Source of the DNA: Collinsella aerofaciens
GTDB lineage: Bacteria > Actinomycetota > Coriobacteriia > Coriobacteriales > Coriobacteriaceae
Assembly (NCBI GenBank): GCA_905213325.1
Contig: CAJMHW010000058.1
Span: forward strand, 1 to 6,934
DNA length: 6,934 nucleotides
Direction of reading: 5' to 3'
Positions 1 to 5,011 of this stretch are shown in pieces. Both the position numbers and the translations under genes were made by a program. The notes beneath the pieces are model-generated. The model saw only the letters and a list, made by a program, of their open reading frames with translations, ran no database searches and was not told the DNA's origin. How positions within the stretch are numbered: position 1 is the stretch's first letter; each line of letters starts with the position of its first letter.

Positions 1-281
1 ATGCCGGCGTAGCGGGCGAGCTCGCCGACGCACAGCCGCTCGCGGGTCTGACCTTCGTGCTCACCGGCACGCTTGTCAACCGCACCCGCGACGAGGCAGG
101 TGCGGCGCTCAAGGTGCTCGGCGCCAAGGTTTCGGGCAGCGTGTCAAAGAAGACAAGCTATCTGGTCGCCGGTCCCAAAGCGGGCTCCAAGCTCACCAAG
201 GCTGAGCAGCTGGGTGTGCCCGTGCTGGATGAGGACGCACTCGAGCAGATCTTGGCTACCGGTGAGGTGCCCCAGGCTTAG
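1..281 (+). CDS. ligA: NAD-dependent DNA ligase LigA, C-terminal BRCT domain (5' truncated by window edge)
   Basis: Only the last 92 codons are in the window; the first complete codon is at position 3 and the stop is TAG at 279-281. LigA seals nicks in duplex DNA in the cytoplasm during replication and repair, using NAD+ to adenylate its active-site lysine, which lies outside the window. What is visible is a BRCT domain: a GLTFVLTGTL strand, the TRDEA helix start, LGAKVSGSVSKKTSYLVAG and GSKLTKAEQLGVPVLDEDAL. This order and wording closely match the C-terminal BRCT of bacterial LigA such as that of E. coli (GSVSKKT, AGSKLAKAQELG). The protein ends about 10 residues after the BRCT helix, as expected for a complete C-terminus. 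A strong intrinsic terminator follows 20 nt after the stop, so ligA is the last gene of its transcript. Some other BRCT proteins are possible in principle, but the GSVSKKTxxLVAG wording is characteristic of ligase. Confidence 0.93.
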   Translation, partial: AGVAGELADAQPLAGLTFVLTGTLVNRTRDEAGAALKVLGAKVSGSVSKKTSYLVAGPKAGSKLTKAEQLGVPVLDEDALEQILATGEVPQA

Positions 282-301
282 GACATCGATAATCAAATTA
301 G

Positions 302-341
302 AAAACCTCCCGGAAAGGTTGATACTTTCCGGGAGGTTTTT
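302..341 (+). terminator. Intrinsic terminator after ligA
   Basis: A perfect 16-bp inverted repeat (left arm 302-317, right arm 325-340) encloses a 7-nt loop (GTTGATA). The arms contain the GC-rich core CCTCCCGGAAAG/CTTTCCGGGAGG and end in AAAA/TTTT, giving a five-T run at 337-341. Because the left arm starts with A's, the reverse strand also has a T-rich exit, so the hairpin can terminate transcription from both sides. It lies 20 nt beyond the ligA stop. Confidence 0.93.
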
Positions 342-396
342 ATTTGGGCGTGGTGGCGGGCAGCATGATCTGCGTCATGTAGGTTGCTGAGGGTGA
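340..396 (-). pseudogene. Relic 3' tail of a lost minus-strand gene (copy A)
   Basis: On the minus strand an open frame ends ...SPSATYMTQIMLPATTPK and stops with TAA at 342-340, directly at the edge of the terminator hairpin, as a real gene end would. The core TYMTQIMLP resembles TYVTQITVP at the end of a second minus-strand relic at 2109-2221. The DNA match is 20 of 21 bases (366-386 versus 2135-2155) and 26 of 30 when extended leftwards. Upstream the frame has no plausible start, ribosome binding site or recognisable domain, so only the 3' end of a former gene seems to remain. The parent family is unknown to me. Being a coincidental non-coding repeat is the main alternative. Confidence 0.4.
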
Positions 397-487
397 CCCT
401 GCGGACCGGTGCCGTTCCGGAGCGATAAGAGATTCATACGAAGCAGAGGCGCCAGTAATGGTTGATCGCCCCCATTGTGGTGATTCT

Positions 488-519
488 TATACACGTTAAC
501 ATTAACATTAACGTGTATA
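488..519. promoter_or_regulatory. Probable autoregulatory operator/promoter of the first TA module
   Basis: A perfect 12-bp inverted repeat, TATACACGTTAA (488-499) and TTAACGTGTATA (508-519), is separated by 8 nt (CATTAACA). The centre also contains three tandem hexamers, GTTAAC-ATTAAC-ATTAAC (495-512). It sits 36 nt upstream of the antitoxin start in otherwise GC-rich DNA. A good -10-like hexamer, TATACT (516-521), overlaps the right arm; I see no convincing -35 at 16-18 nt. Phd/YefM-type antitoxins bind palindromes over their own promoter, so an operator is the natural reading. Confidence 0.7.
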
Positions 520-554
520 CTTAGCAGTGAAGATATATGTTGAGAGGAGCAGTT

Positions 555-947
555 ATGGTTACGGTCGCGTTTTCGGAGCTGCGCCAAAACCTTACGCAGG
601 TGGCCGAAAAGGTTGCTAATGAGGGCGAGGAGGTTGTGGTTTTCAAGCGGAGCAAGCCGTTGTTCAAAATCGTGCCGCTCGACTATCAAGGCCCGGTTGC
701 AGTGGAATATGACGCTGCCCAGGAGCGTGGGGGCGCAAAACCGACGTGCGGCACGGGCAAGCCCAAGCGCGACGTGGGTACGATGTGGCATCCCAAGATC
801 ACCTGGAAGGAGATTCGCGAGATGCTCGCGGAGGATGAGGACTACCAGGAGTATCTCGATATCGTAGCCAAAATGCCAAAGGGAACGCCGCTCGATACGA
901 TGACGGTTGAAGATGAAAAGCGCGTCGCGAGGGAGCGCTACCTATGA
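555..947 (+). CDS. Type II antitoxin, Phd/YefM-like N-terminus (partner of PIN toxin)
   Basis: The predicted product is a 130-residue antitoxin that should bind and neutralise the PIN-domain RNase encoded next and repress the operon. Residues 1-43 (MVTVAFSELRQNLTQVAEKV, then EEVVVFKRSKPLFKIVPL) follow the Phd/YefM DNA-binding and dimerisation pattern: a short strand, a helix beginning with an S/ELR-type motif, then two strands in which a basic turn (KRSKP) precedes a hydrophobic strand. Residues 55-76 form a Gly/Lys/Pro-rich linker. Residues 78-130 are mostly charged and helical (WKEIREMLAEDEDYQEYLD) and probably wrap the toxin. I chose ATG 555 because AGGAG (545-549) lies 5 nt before it; the in-frame ATG at 537 lacks a site. 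At 130 residues it is longer than the usual 75-95. The stop overlaps the toxin start (ATGA, 944-947), indicating translational coupling. Confidence 0.82.
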   Translation: MVTVAFSELRQNLTQVAEKVANEGEEVVVFKRSKPLFKIVPLDYQGPVAVEYDAAQERGGAKPTCGTGKPKRDVGTMWHPKITWKEIREMLAEDEDYQEYLDIVAKMPKGTPLDTMTVEDEKRVARERYL

Positions 948-1366
948 GGGCATTTCTCGATACCAATTTTCTGCTCGATTGCGTGCTTCCGGGTCGGTCG
1001 GAGCATGGGGCGGCGCAAACCATCAAGGGGTTTGTTGACGTGGGGCTTATCGAGGGCGTTGTTTCGGCCTGCTCTCTCAAGGACGCGTACTACATTCTCA
1101 CTAAACAGGCAGGCGAGGCGTGCGCCCGCGAGGTAGTGCGCGACTGTCTTAAGAGCTACTCGGTAGAGCCTCTCGACCAAGAAGCTTGTTTTACCTCCGC
1201 CTATTCCGATGAGCCGGACTTTGAGGACGGCTGTATCCGTGCGATGGCCGAGCGTGCCGGCGTGGACTTTATCATCACGCGTGACCGCGCCGCTTTTGTG
1301 CGCTCGACCATCAAGACCTTCTCGCCTGCAGAGTTCATCCGTGCGTTTCCGATTCCGGAGGAGTAA
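944..1366 (+). CDS. PIN-domain toxin (VapC-like ribonuclease)
   Basis: The product is a 140-residue PIN-domain protein, a family of Mg2+-dependent ribonucleases that act as toxins when paired with an antitoxin. The N-terminus MRAFLDTNFLLD carries the first acidic residue and DTN motif (Asp6). The segment SACSLKDAYYILTK (41-54) matches the helix found in many stand-alone PIN toxins. PDFEDG (91-96) supplies the central acidic cluster (Asp92, Glu94, Asp95), and DFIITRDRAAF (108-118) supplies the last strand with Asp114. Thus the acidic pocket appears intact. Length is normal (130-145). GAGGGAG at 929-935 is a good ribosome binding site, and the ATG overlaps the antitoxin stop by 4 nt, so the pair is one operon. 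Toxin activity, and cleavage of a specific RNA such as tRNA, is inferred from the family and arrangement. Confidence 0.87.
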   Translation: MRAFLDTNFLLDCVLPGRSEHGAAQTIKGFVDVGLIEGVVSACSLKDAYYILTKQAGEACAREVVRDCLKSYSVEPLDQEACFTSAYSDEPDFEDGCIRAMAERAGVDFIITRDRAAFVRSTIKTFSPAEFIRAFPIPEE

Positions 1367-1408
1367 AACCGCCATATCGGGGACTGTCCTCGACATGGTA
1401 GTTCTCCT
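1359..1408 (+). terminator. Imperfect long hairpin at the PIN-toxin 3' end (possible weak terminator)
   Basis: Left arm 1359-1383 and right arm 1387-1408 can pair around a 3-nt loop (CTG). AGGAG pairs with CTCCT at the base and TCGGGGA with TCCTCGA near the loop, with G-T wobbles, two A-C type mismatches and a 3-nt bulge. The left arm includes the last two toxin codons and the stop. No T-run follows (GTAGCC), so efficient intrinsic termination is doubtful; an RNA 3'-end stabiliser or chance are alternatives. Confidence 0.35.
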
Positions 1409-1432
1409 GTAGCCGACGCTCGTTAGCTGAGC

Positions 1433-1461
1433 TATACTTCATAATTATGTACACAATTATG
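1433..1461. promoter_or_regulatory. Operator palindrome and candidate -10 of the second TA module
   Basis: A 22-bp palindrome, 1440-1461, has 11-nt arms with one mismatched pair and is centred on TGTACA (ATAATTA-TGTACA-CAATTAT core). It ends 13 nt before the antitoxin ATG, overlapping the AT-rich spot where a promoter is expected. Candidate -10 hexamers are TATACT (1433-1438) and CATAAT (1440-1445); no clear -35 stands out. Its position fits autorepression by the antitoxin/toxin complex. The palindrome is unrelated to the one before the first module apart from a shared TATACT at the edge. Confidence 0.65.
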
Positions 1462-1474
1462 TTAGGAGTGTGCC

Positions 1475-1744
1475 ATGCCTGTTTGCGTTCCAATTAAAGA
1501 TATGCGGGACACCGCGAAATTCTCGGAGCTCGTTGAAACTACTACTGGTCCAGTGACTGTTACAAAAAACGGCTATAGCAAATTTGTTGTACTTCGATCC
1601 GAGGACTACGACCTCATGGTTCAGGAACAGGCTAAGGCTCGCCTGATGGCTCGTATAGCTGTGGCCGAGCGGGAGCGTGCTGCCGGCACGGCGCGTGATG
1701 CCTTTGAGGCCCTCGATGACCTTGAGGCAAAATATGGCCTATAA
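1475..1744 (+). CDS. Type II antitoxin, Phd/YefM family (partner of RelE/ParE-like toxin)
   Basis: The 89-residue product fits the Phd/YefM/RelB antitoxin pattern. The first half reads VPIKDMRDTAKFSELVETTTGPVTVTKNGYSKFVVLRSEDYDLM (5-48): a strand, a helix with the phase of a YefM fold, then a GPVTVTKNGYSKFVVL beta-turn-beta element, where G-x-x-x-x-T-K-N-G is highly typical of the family, and the S-x-E/D-x-Y-D helix start. The C-terminal half (50-89) is helical and highly charged (ARLMARIAVAERERAAGTARDAF), as expected of the toxin-neutralising arm. AGGAG at 1464-1468 lies 6 nt before ATG 1475. The gene overlaps the downstream toxin by 11 nt. It is expected to bind the palindrome just upstream. 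Codon use is more A/T-tolerant than in ligA or moaA (ACA AAA AAC), suggesting acquisition by transfer. Confidence 0.88.
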   Translation: MPVCVPIKDMRDTAKFSELVETTTGPVTVTKNGYSKFVVLRSEDYDLMVQEQAKARLMARIAVAERERAAGTARDAFEALDDLEAKYGL

Positions 1745-2069
1745 CGTCAAGATTCTGCCTACAGCTGAACAAGAAGTTGACGATATTGTTGATTATCTAT
1801 TGGGGCATGGTATTTTTACCGCCCGGCACTTTCTTGATAAATACCGTAGTCAGCTCCAGCTTCTTCAAAGTGGTGTAGTTGACTACGGCTTATCGAAGTT
1901 ACCCGAGCTTGCAGTGCTTGGTTACCATGCTTGCCTCGTTAATTCTTATGTAATGCTTTATTACTACGATAACGAGGACGTTGTGATTGCCCATGTTTTT
2001 CACCAAAGCCAAGATTATGCTGCATTGGTGATATCTAGAAATCGATTCGAGTTGCTGGATGATGATTAG
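1734..2069 (+). CDS. RelE/ParE-superfamily toxin
   Basis: The predicted product is an 111-residue toxin. It starts with the RelE/ParE layout YNVKILPTAEQEVDDIVDYL (3-22), a first strand, a P-x-A turn and an amphipathic helix, then a second helix (ARHFLDKYRSQLQLLQSG, 30-47). The C-terminal sheet reads YVMLYYYDNEDVVIAHVFHQSQDYAALV (72-99), equivalent to the ParE pattern V-x-Y-x-x-x-D-x-x-V-x-I-x-x-V-x-H-x-x-x-D-Y. Family members either cut mRNA on the ribosome or poison DNA gyrase; the sequence alone does not decide, though the HQSQDY end looks more ParE/YoeB-like than classic RelE. I chose ATG 1734 because GAGG (1724-1727) precedes it and it gives the standard start; an upstream in-frame start at 1677 would add a 19-residue tail read inside the antitoxin gene. 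The region is AT-richer than its flanks. A convergent hairpin begins at its stop. Confidence 0.87.
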   Translation: MAYNVKILPTAEQEVDDIVDYLLGHGIFTARHFLDKYRSQLQLLQSGVVDYGLSKLPELAVLGYHACLVNSYVMLYYYDNEDVVIAHVFHQSQDYAALVISRNRFELLDDD

Positions 2070-2113
2070 TAAGAACCGCCTGGAAGCGCGATGCCTTCCG
2101 GGCGGCTCTTACT
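2068..2113. terminator. Hairpin between the toxin and MATE genes, probable bidirectional terminator
   Basis: Arms 2068-2086 and 2095-2113 can form a 19-bp stem with 17 Watson-Crick pairs, one G-T wobble and one A-C mismatch around an 8-nt loop. The core is CCGCCTGGAAG/CTTCCGGGCGG. The stem contains the end of the toxin stop codon on one side and the TAA of the minus-strand relic on the other. T-runs on either side are short, so termination may be partial. It serves convergent transcription: the TA module on + and the MATE gene on minus. Confidence 0.75.
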
Positions 2114-2221
2114 TTGCAGGGACAACCGGCACCGTGATCTGCGTCACGTAGGTTGTGGGGTCGTCGCTGATGATGTCGTCGATGAGGGCGATTTCGCGTC
2201 GCCCCGCTACGCCACCAACTT
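2109..2221 (-). pseudogene. Relic 3' tail of a lost minus-strand gene (copy B)
   Basis: After the MATE stop, a different minus-strand frame stays open for 36 codons and ends ...DDPTTYVTQITVPVVPAK with TAA at 2111-2109, abutting a hairpin. Upstream it reads AGRREIALIDDIIS, a helix-like stretch, and is closed by a TGA at about 2222-2224 inside the MATE 3' end; it has no start codon or ribosome binding site. It is therefore probably the surviving C-terminus of a gene lost when MATE came to lie beside it. The helix followed by a strand ending in P loosely recalls the extreme C-terminus of LacI-type regulators, but this is a weak impression. It shares TYxTQIxxP with the relic at 340-396. Confidence 0.45.
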
Positions 2222-3553
2222 GTCAAAAGCCCCGCGCCGGTTGAGCACGGTAAACGCGACAACACAGATGACTGCCGACAAAATCGACCCGCACGGCGAA
2301 GCGATGCCCATGGGAAACAGCGTGTCGGAATAGGCGTTCGACAGCAGCCACGCGCCCGGCACGCGAATGAGCGCCACCGCCAGCACGTTGTGCGCAAAGC
2401 CGATGTAGCTCTTGCCGTATGCAGCGAAAAAGCCGCTAAAGCAAATGTGGATGCCGGCAAAAATCGCGTCGAAAATGTAGCTGCGCATATAACCGGTGCC
2501 GGCCGCGACTACTGCAGCGTCCTTGGCAAAAAAGCCAATAAACGCCGGAGCCACCAGCCACATCAGCACCGTGATCAGGCAGCCGTACACCACCGAGATG
2601 GTCATGGCATCTTTGAGCACCTGACGCGCGCGATCGCTCTTGCCTGCGCCGGCGTTTTGCGCCGTGAGCGCGCTGACGGTGGCGCCCATGGAGCTCGGCA
2701 CAATGAACAAAAAGCTGATCATCTTCTCGACCAGGCCCACGGCGGCGGCGTCGACGAGCCCTCGGTGGTTGGCGATGACGGTGATAAACATAAACGCCAC
2801 CTGGATGCAGCCGTCCTGCACGGCCACGGGCACGCCGATCTTAAGAATGCTGCCGAGCACCTCGGGCTGGGGGCGCAGGTCGCTGCGCTTAACGTGGATA
2901 TTCGTGCGGCGGCTCTTGAGCCACGCGAGCGCGAGGACAACGCTGGCCGTCTGCGCGGTCACCGTGCCGAGCGCCGCGCCCACGGGGCCGAGCCCCATGT
3001 GGCCGATAAACAGAAAGTCGAGCGCGATGTTGATGATGCATGCCACGCCAATCACGTACATGGGCGAGCGCGAATCGCCCAGGCCGCGAAAAATGGCCGA
3101 GAGGATGTTGTACGCGGCGATAAAGGGAATGCCCATAAAGCAGATGCGCAGGTAGGCGGCGGTGCCTTCGACCGCCTCGGGCGGCGTGCCAATGAGCGCC
3201 ACAACCTGCGGGCACAGTGCGAGCAGGACAGCGGCCAGCACCACCGAGACGCCCATAAACAGCGTGATGGTGTTGCCGATGGCGGTCTCGGCGCGGTCAA
3301 ACCGGCGCGAGCCCACGGCGTGGCCGACGATAACCGTCGTTCCCATGGCCAGGCCCACGAGCGTCACGGTAATGATATAGAGCGTCTGCGCGCCATTGCC
3401 CACGGCGGTGATGCCGGCAGCGCCGCTAAACTGCCCCATCATGTACAGGTCGGCCATGCCGTAGAGCATCTGCAAAAAGTACGAGAGCATATAGGGCAGG
3501 GCAAAGACCGCGATGGTCTTAAGGACATTGCCGCGTGTGAGGTCGTGTTCCAT
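2207..3553 (-). CDS. MATE-family multidrug/cation efflux transporter (DinF/NorM-like)
   Basis: The 448-residue product is an integral inner-membrane antiporter of the MATE family, which exports drugs or metabolites in exchange for H+ or Na+. Length is the family norm (440-460) and the hydrophobic pattern fits 12 helices in two halves (about 10-215 and 235-440). Family signatures visible are ALPYMLSYFLQMLYGMADLYMMGQ (18-41), FRGLGDSRSPMY (155-166), INIALDFLFIGHMGLGPVGAALGT (174-197) and AQNAGAGKSDRARQ (298-311), the second-half counterpart. ATG at 3553-3551 is the natural start because TRGNVLKTIAVFALP follows directly, but I see no good Shine-Dalgarno: the upstream minus strand reads AAGCCCCGCCC, so translation may be weak. 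It stands alone, converging with the second TA module. Substrate cannot be told from sequence. Confidence 0.93.
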   Translation of the reverse strand: MEHDLTRGNVLKTIAVFALPYMLSYFLQMLYGMADLYMMGQFSGAAGITAVGNGAQTLYIITVTLVGLAMGTTVIVGHAVGSRRFDRAETAIGNTITLFMGVSVVLAAVLLALCPQVVALIGTPPEAVEGTAAYLRICFMGIPFIAAYNILSAIFRGLGDSRSPMYVIGVACIINIALDFLFIGHMGLGPVGAALGTVTAQTASVVLALAWLKSRRTNIHVKRSDLRPQPEVLGSILKIGVPVAVQDGCIQVAFMFITVIANHRGLVDAAAVGLVEKMISFLFIVPSSMGATVSALTAQNAGAGKSDRARQVLKDAMTISVVYGCLITVLMWLVAPAFIGFFAKDAAVVAAGTGYMRSYIFDAIFAGIHICFSGFFAAYGKSYIGFAHNVLAVALIRVPGAWLLSNAYSDTLFPMGIASPCGSILSAVICVVAFTVLNRRGAFDKLVA

Positions 3554-3705
3554 GGGCGGGGCTTTCTGGCTGGGTTTGTTTACGTACCAGTGTAGTGAAA
3601 ACCCTATAACGATTGTAGAGTCAAGGTTTGTGTTGACGACGGGGCGAAAAAATAGTCACGCTCCAAGCACGATGCTTTGACCCCTCCGTGCCCCTCACCT
3701 CGACT
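3554..3705. other. Intergenic region upstream of the MATE gene
   Basis: No gene is visible in this stretch between the divergent MATE and nuclease-like genes. It should contain the MATE promoter on the minus strand. TTGACT (minus strand, about 3625-3620) and TACAAT (about 3615-3610) are promoter-like hexamers but are not properly spaced with each other, so no promoter is called. A small AAGCA-CGA-TGCTT hairpin (3665-3677) is present. The right end runs into the 64-bp palindromic repeat. Confidence 0.4.
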
Positions 3706-3771
3706 CAAACCATCACAACATTCGACGTTTTTTGCCAAAAACGGGAAAAGCATCGAATGTTGTGATGGTTT
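3706..3771. repeat. 64-bp palindromic repeat element, copy 1
   Basis: This is an inverted-repeat element. Left arm AAACCATCACAACATTCGA (3707-3725) is perfectly complementary to 3753-3771 (19 bp), and the interior (GTTTTTTGCC ... GGGAAAAGC, 3727-3751) can continue the stem with small bulges to a short A-rich loop. Positions 3706-3769 are identical, loop included, to 4948-5011. The + strand reads GGTTTTT after the stem, so this copy could also terminate transcription. It lies about 100 bp upstream of the nuclease-like gene. It resembles REP or MITE-type dispersed palindromes, with no transposase in the window. Confidence 0.88.
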
Positions 3772-3872
3772 TTCTGCCACTCGAACGGGCGGAATCGCTT
3801 TCTTGCGCACGAAGGTGTGCGGACTCGTGGGCAGGGGAATAAGGTTGGTTATCCGACTCCATTGGAGGGCTC

Positions 3873-4910
3873 ATGGACCTGCCGATCGTCCTGTCCCATA
3901 AGACTGCCTGGCTGTACCACAACGTGGCGCGCCCGTTCGAGCCGCTCTCGCGAGCAAGCAGCCTATACGATGAGGACTCGCTTGCTAACGAGGCGGAGCC
4001 GACCGCGGGCCTGCCCAAATTGGGACTCGATGCCAAGGGGCTGAGGGCTTCAACGGCAGTCGGGATCGTTGCCGACTATCTGGTCTCGCTCGGTATTCCA
4101 CGAGAAGAGCTCGATCATGTCGACACGCTCGTCAACTTCGATTTTGAGCGCTCGACGCCGGCTGGATTTAGGTGCCACGTGTTTGGGGCGCCGGTACCTC
4201 CAGACCATCTTATCGAGGTGGCGGAGGACCTTCTGGTGGTTGATGAGGTCATGTGCTTTGTCCAAGCGGGTTCGTGGATGAGCGAGCCCGAACAGCTGGA
4301 ATATGGATATGAAATCTGTGCCCGATACCATTTGAATCATCTGTCGACAGGCGATTATATTGAGATGGGGCAGAGGTATACCGTTGCCGACTTGATTGCC
4401 CATTGCAATGAGAACCGATCTCGTCAGGGGGCCATACGCGCGGTCGCCGTGCTCAAACGTGTGCACGATGGCGCGCGGTCGCCCATGGAGACGGCCACCG
4501 CAATCATGGTCGTAGCAAAACGTTCCCAGGGCGGGCTGGGATACGCCAAGGTCGAGCTCAACCATCGGGTCGATGTTCCCAACGAGTTCAAGTATCTCGC
4601 AAAGGCCGGGTATTTCGAGATCGACGTATATGCGCCTGCGAGCGGTACGGGGATTGAATACAACGGCTCGGACCATCTTGATAAACAGCGCAGCGCGTCG
4701 GATGCGGAGCGTATGACCGTGCTGAGCGCGCTGGGCTTTAGGATGATCGTCCTCACCGGGACTCAGTTTGCCCATCAGCTGCAATTGCATCGGGCGATGA
4801 ACGCTATCGCGCTCGCTATGGGCCTTAAGTGCGACCGGAGCGAGGCATTCCAGAAACGTCAGAACGACCTGCGAGAATTCGTGATTCGGCACTGGGATGG
4901 CGGCCTTTAG
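3873..4910 (+). CDS. Putative DUF559/Vsr-like nuclease-domain protein (AbiEi-like layout)
   Basis: The 345-residue product is not one I can name. Its C-terminal third resembles the DUF559/Vsr-type PD-(D/E)XK fold common in lone actinobacterial proteins. SPMETATAI (203-211) supplies a conserved Glu206. FEIDVYAP (248-255) has Asp251, GIEYNGSDH (260-268) gives Glu262 and His268 where the family has E-x-D-G-x-x-H, and DAERMTVLSALGFRMIVLTGTQF (277-299) matches the R-x-x-x-L-x-x-x-G-[WF]-x-V-[IL] end. Asn264 replaces the usual Asp. Residues 150-200 (LSTGDYIEMGQRYTVADLIAHC ... GAIRAVAVLKRV) match the middle part of such proteins, which resemble AbiEi abortive-infection components. N-terminal 1-140 is unassigned. 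ATG 3873 follows GGAGGG (3864-3869) with only a 3-nt gap and is the first start in frame. No partner gene is adjacent. Identical hairpin repeats flank it. Nuclease activity is inference. Confidence 0.72.
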   Translation: MDLPIVLSHKTAWLYHNVARPFEPLSRASSLYDEDSLANEAEPTAGLPKLGLDAKGLRASTAVGIVADYLVSLGIPREELDHVDTLVNFDFERSTPAGFRCHVFGAPVPPDHLIEVAEDLLVVDEVMCFVQAGSWMSEPEQLEYGYEICARYHLNHLSTGDYIEMGQRYTVADLIAHCNENRSRQGAIRAVAVLKRVHDGARSPMETATAIMVVAKRSQGGLGYAKVELNHRVDVPNEFKYLAKAGYFEIDVYAPASGTGIEYNGSDHLDKQRSASDAERMTVLSALGFRMIVLTGTQFAHQLQLHRAMNAIALAMGLKCDRSEAFQKRQNDLREFVIRHWDGGL

Positions 4911-4947
4911 GGGCGCTTTGGTCCTTCTACGGGGTGCCGTGGGCAGG

Positions 4948-5011
4948 CAAACCATCACAACATTCGACGTTTTTTGCCAAAAACGGGAAAAGCATCGAAT
5001 GTTGTGATGGT
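4948..5011. repeat. 64-bp palindromic repeat element, copy 2
   Basis: Identical base for base to 3706-3769. A perfect 17-bp outer stem pairs 4951-4967 with 4995-5011; the extra two outer pairs of copy 1 are lost because the sequence continues CTGTG rather than TT. It therefore lacks a T-run and is a poorer terminator on the + strand. It begins 37 nt after the stop of the nuclease-like gene and ends 132 nt before moaA. I see no target-site duplication at either copy. Confidence 0.88.

Noticed and set aside
375..791. A 138-codon minus-strand open frame over the first operator and antitoxin
   Set aside because: It covers the NV-repeat created by the AT-rich operator and opposes a well-supported antitoxin gene; no ribosome binding site or domain.
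2390..3595. A 401-codon open frame on the + strand antisense to the MATE gene
   Set aside because: It is a shadow of GC-biased coding on the minus strand: low-complexity His/Ala/Arg-rich sequence, no ribosome binding site or recognisable domain, and the opposite frame is a clear transporter.
3620..3660. TTGACG on the + strand as a -35 of the nuclease-like gene
   Set aside because: No acceptable -10 occurs at 16-18 nt and a strong hairpin with a T-run lies between it and the gene.
3706..5011. CRISPR-like array
   Set aside because: Only two copies, more than 1.1 kb apart with a gene between them, and no regular spacers or cas genes.
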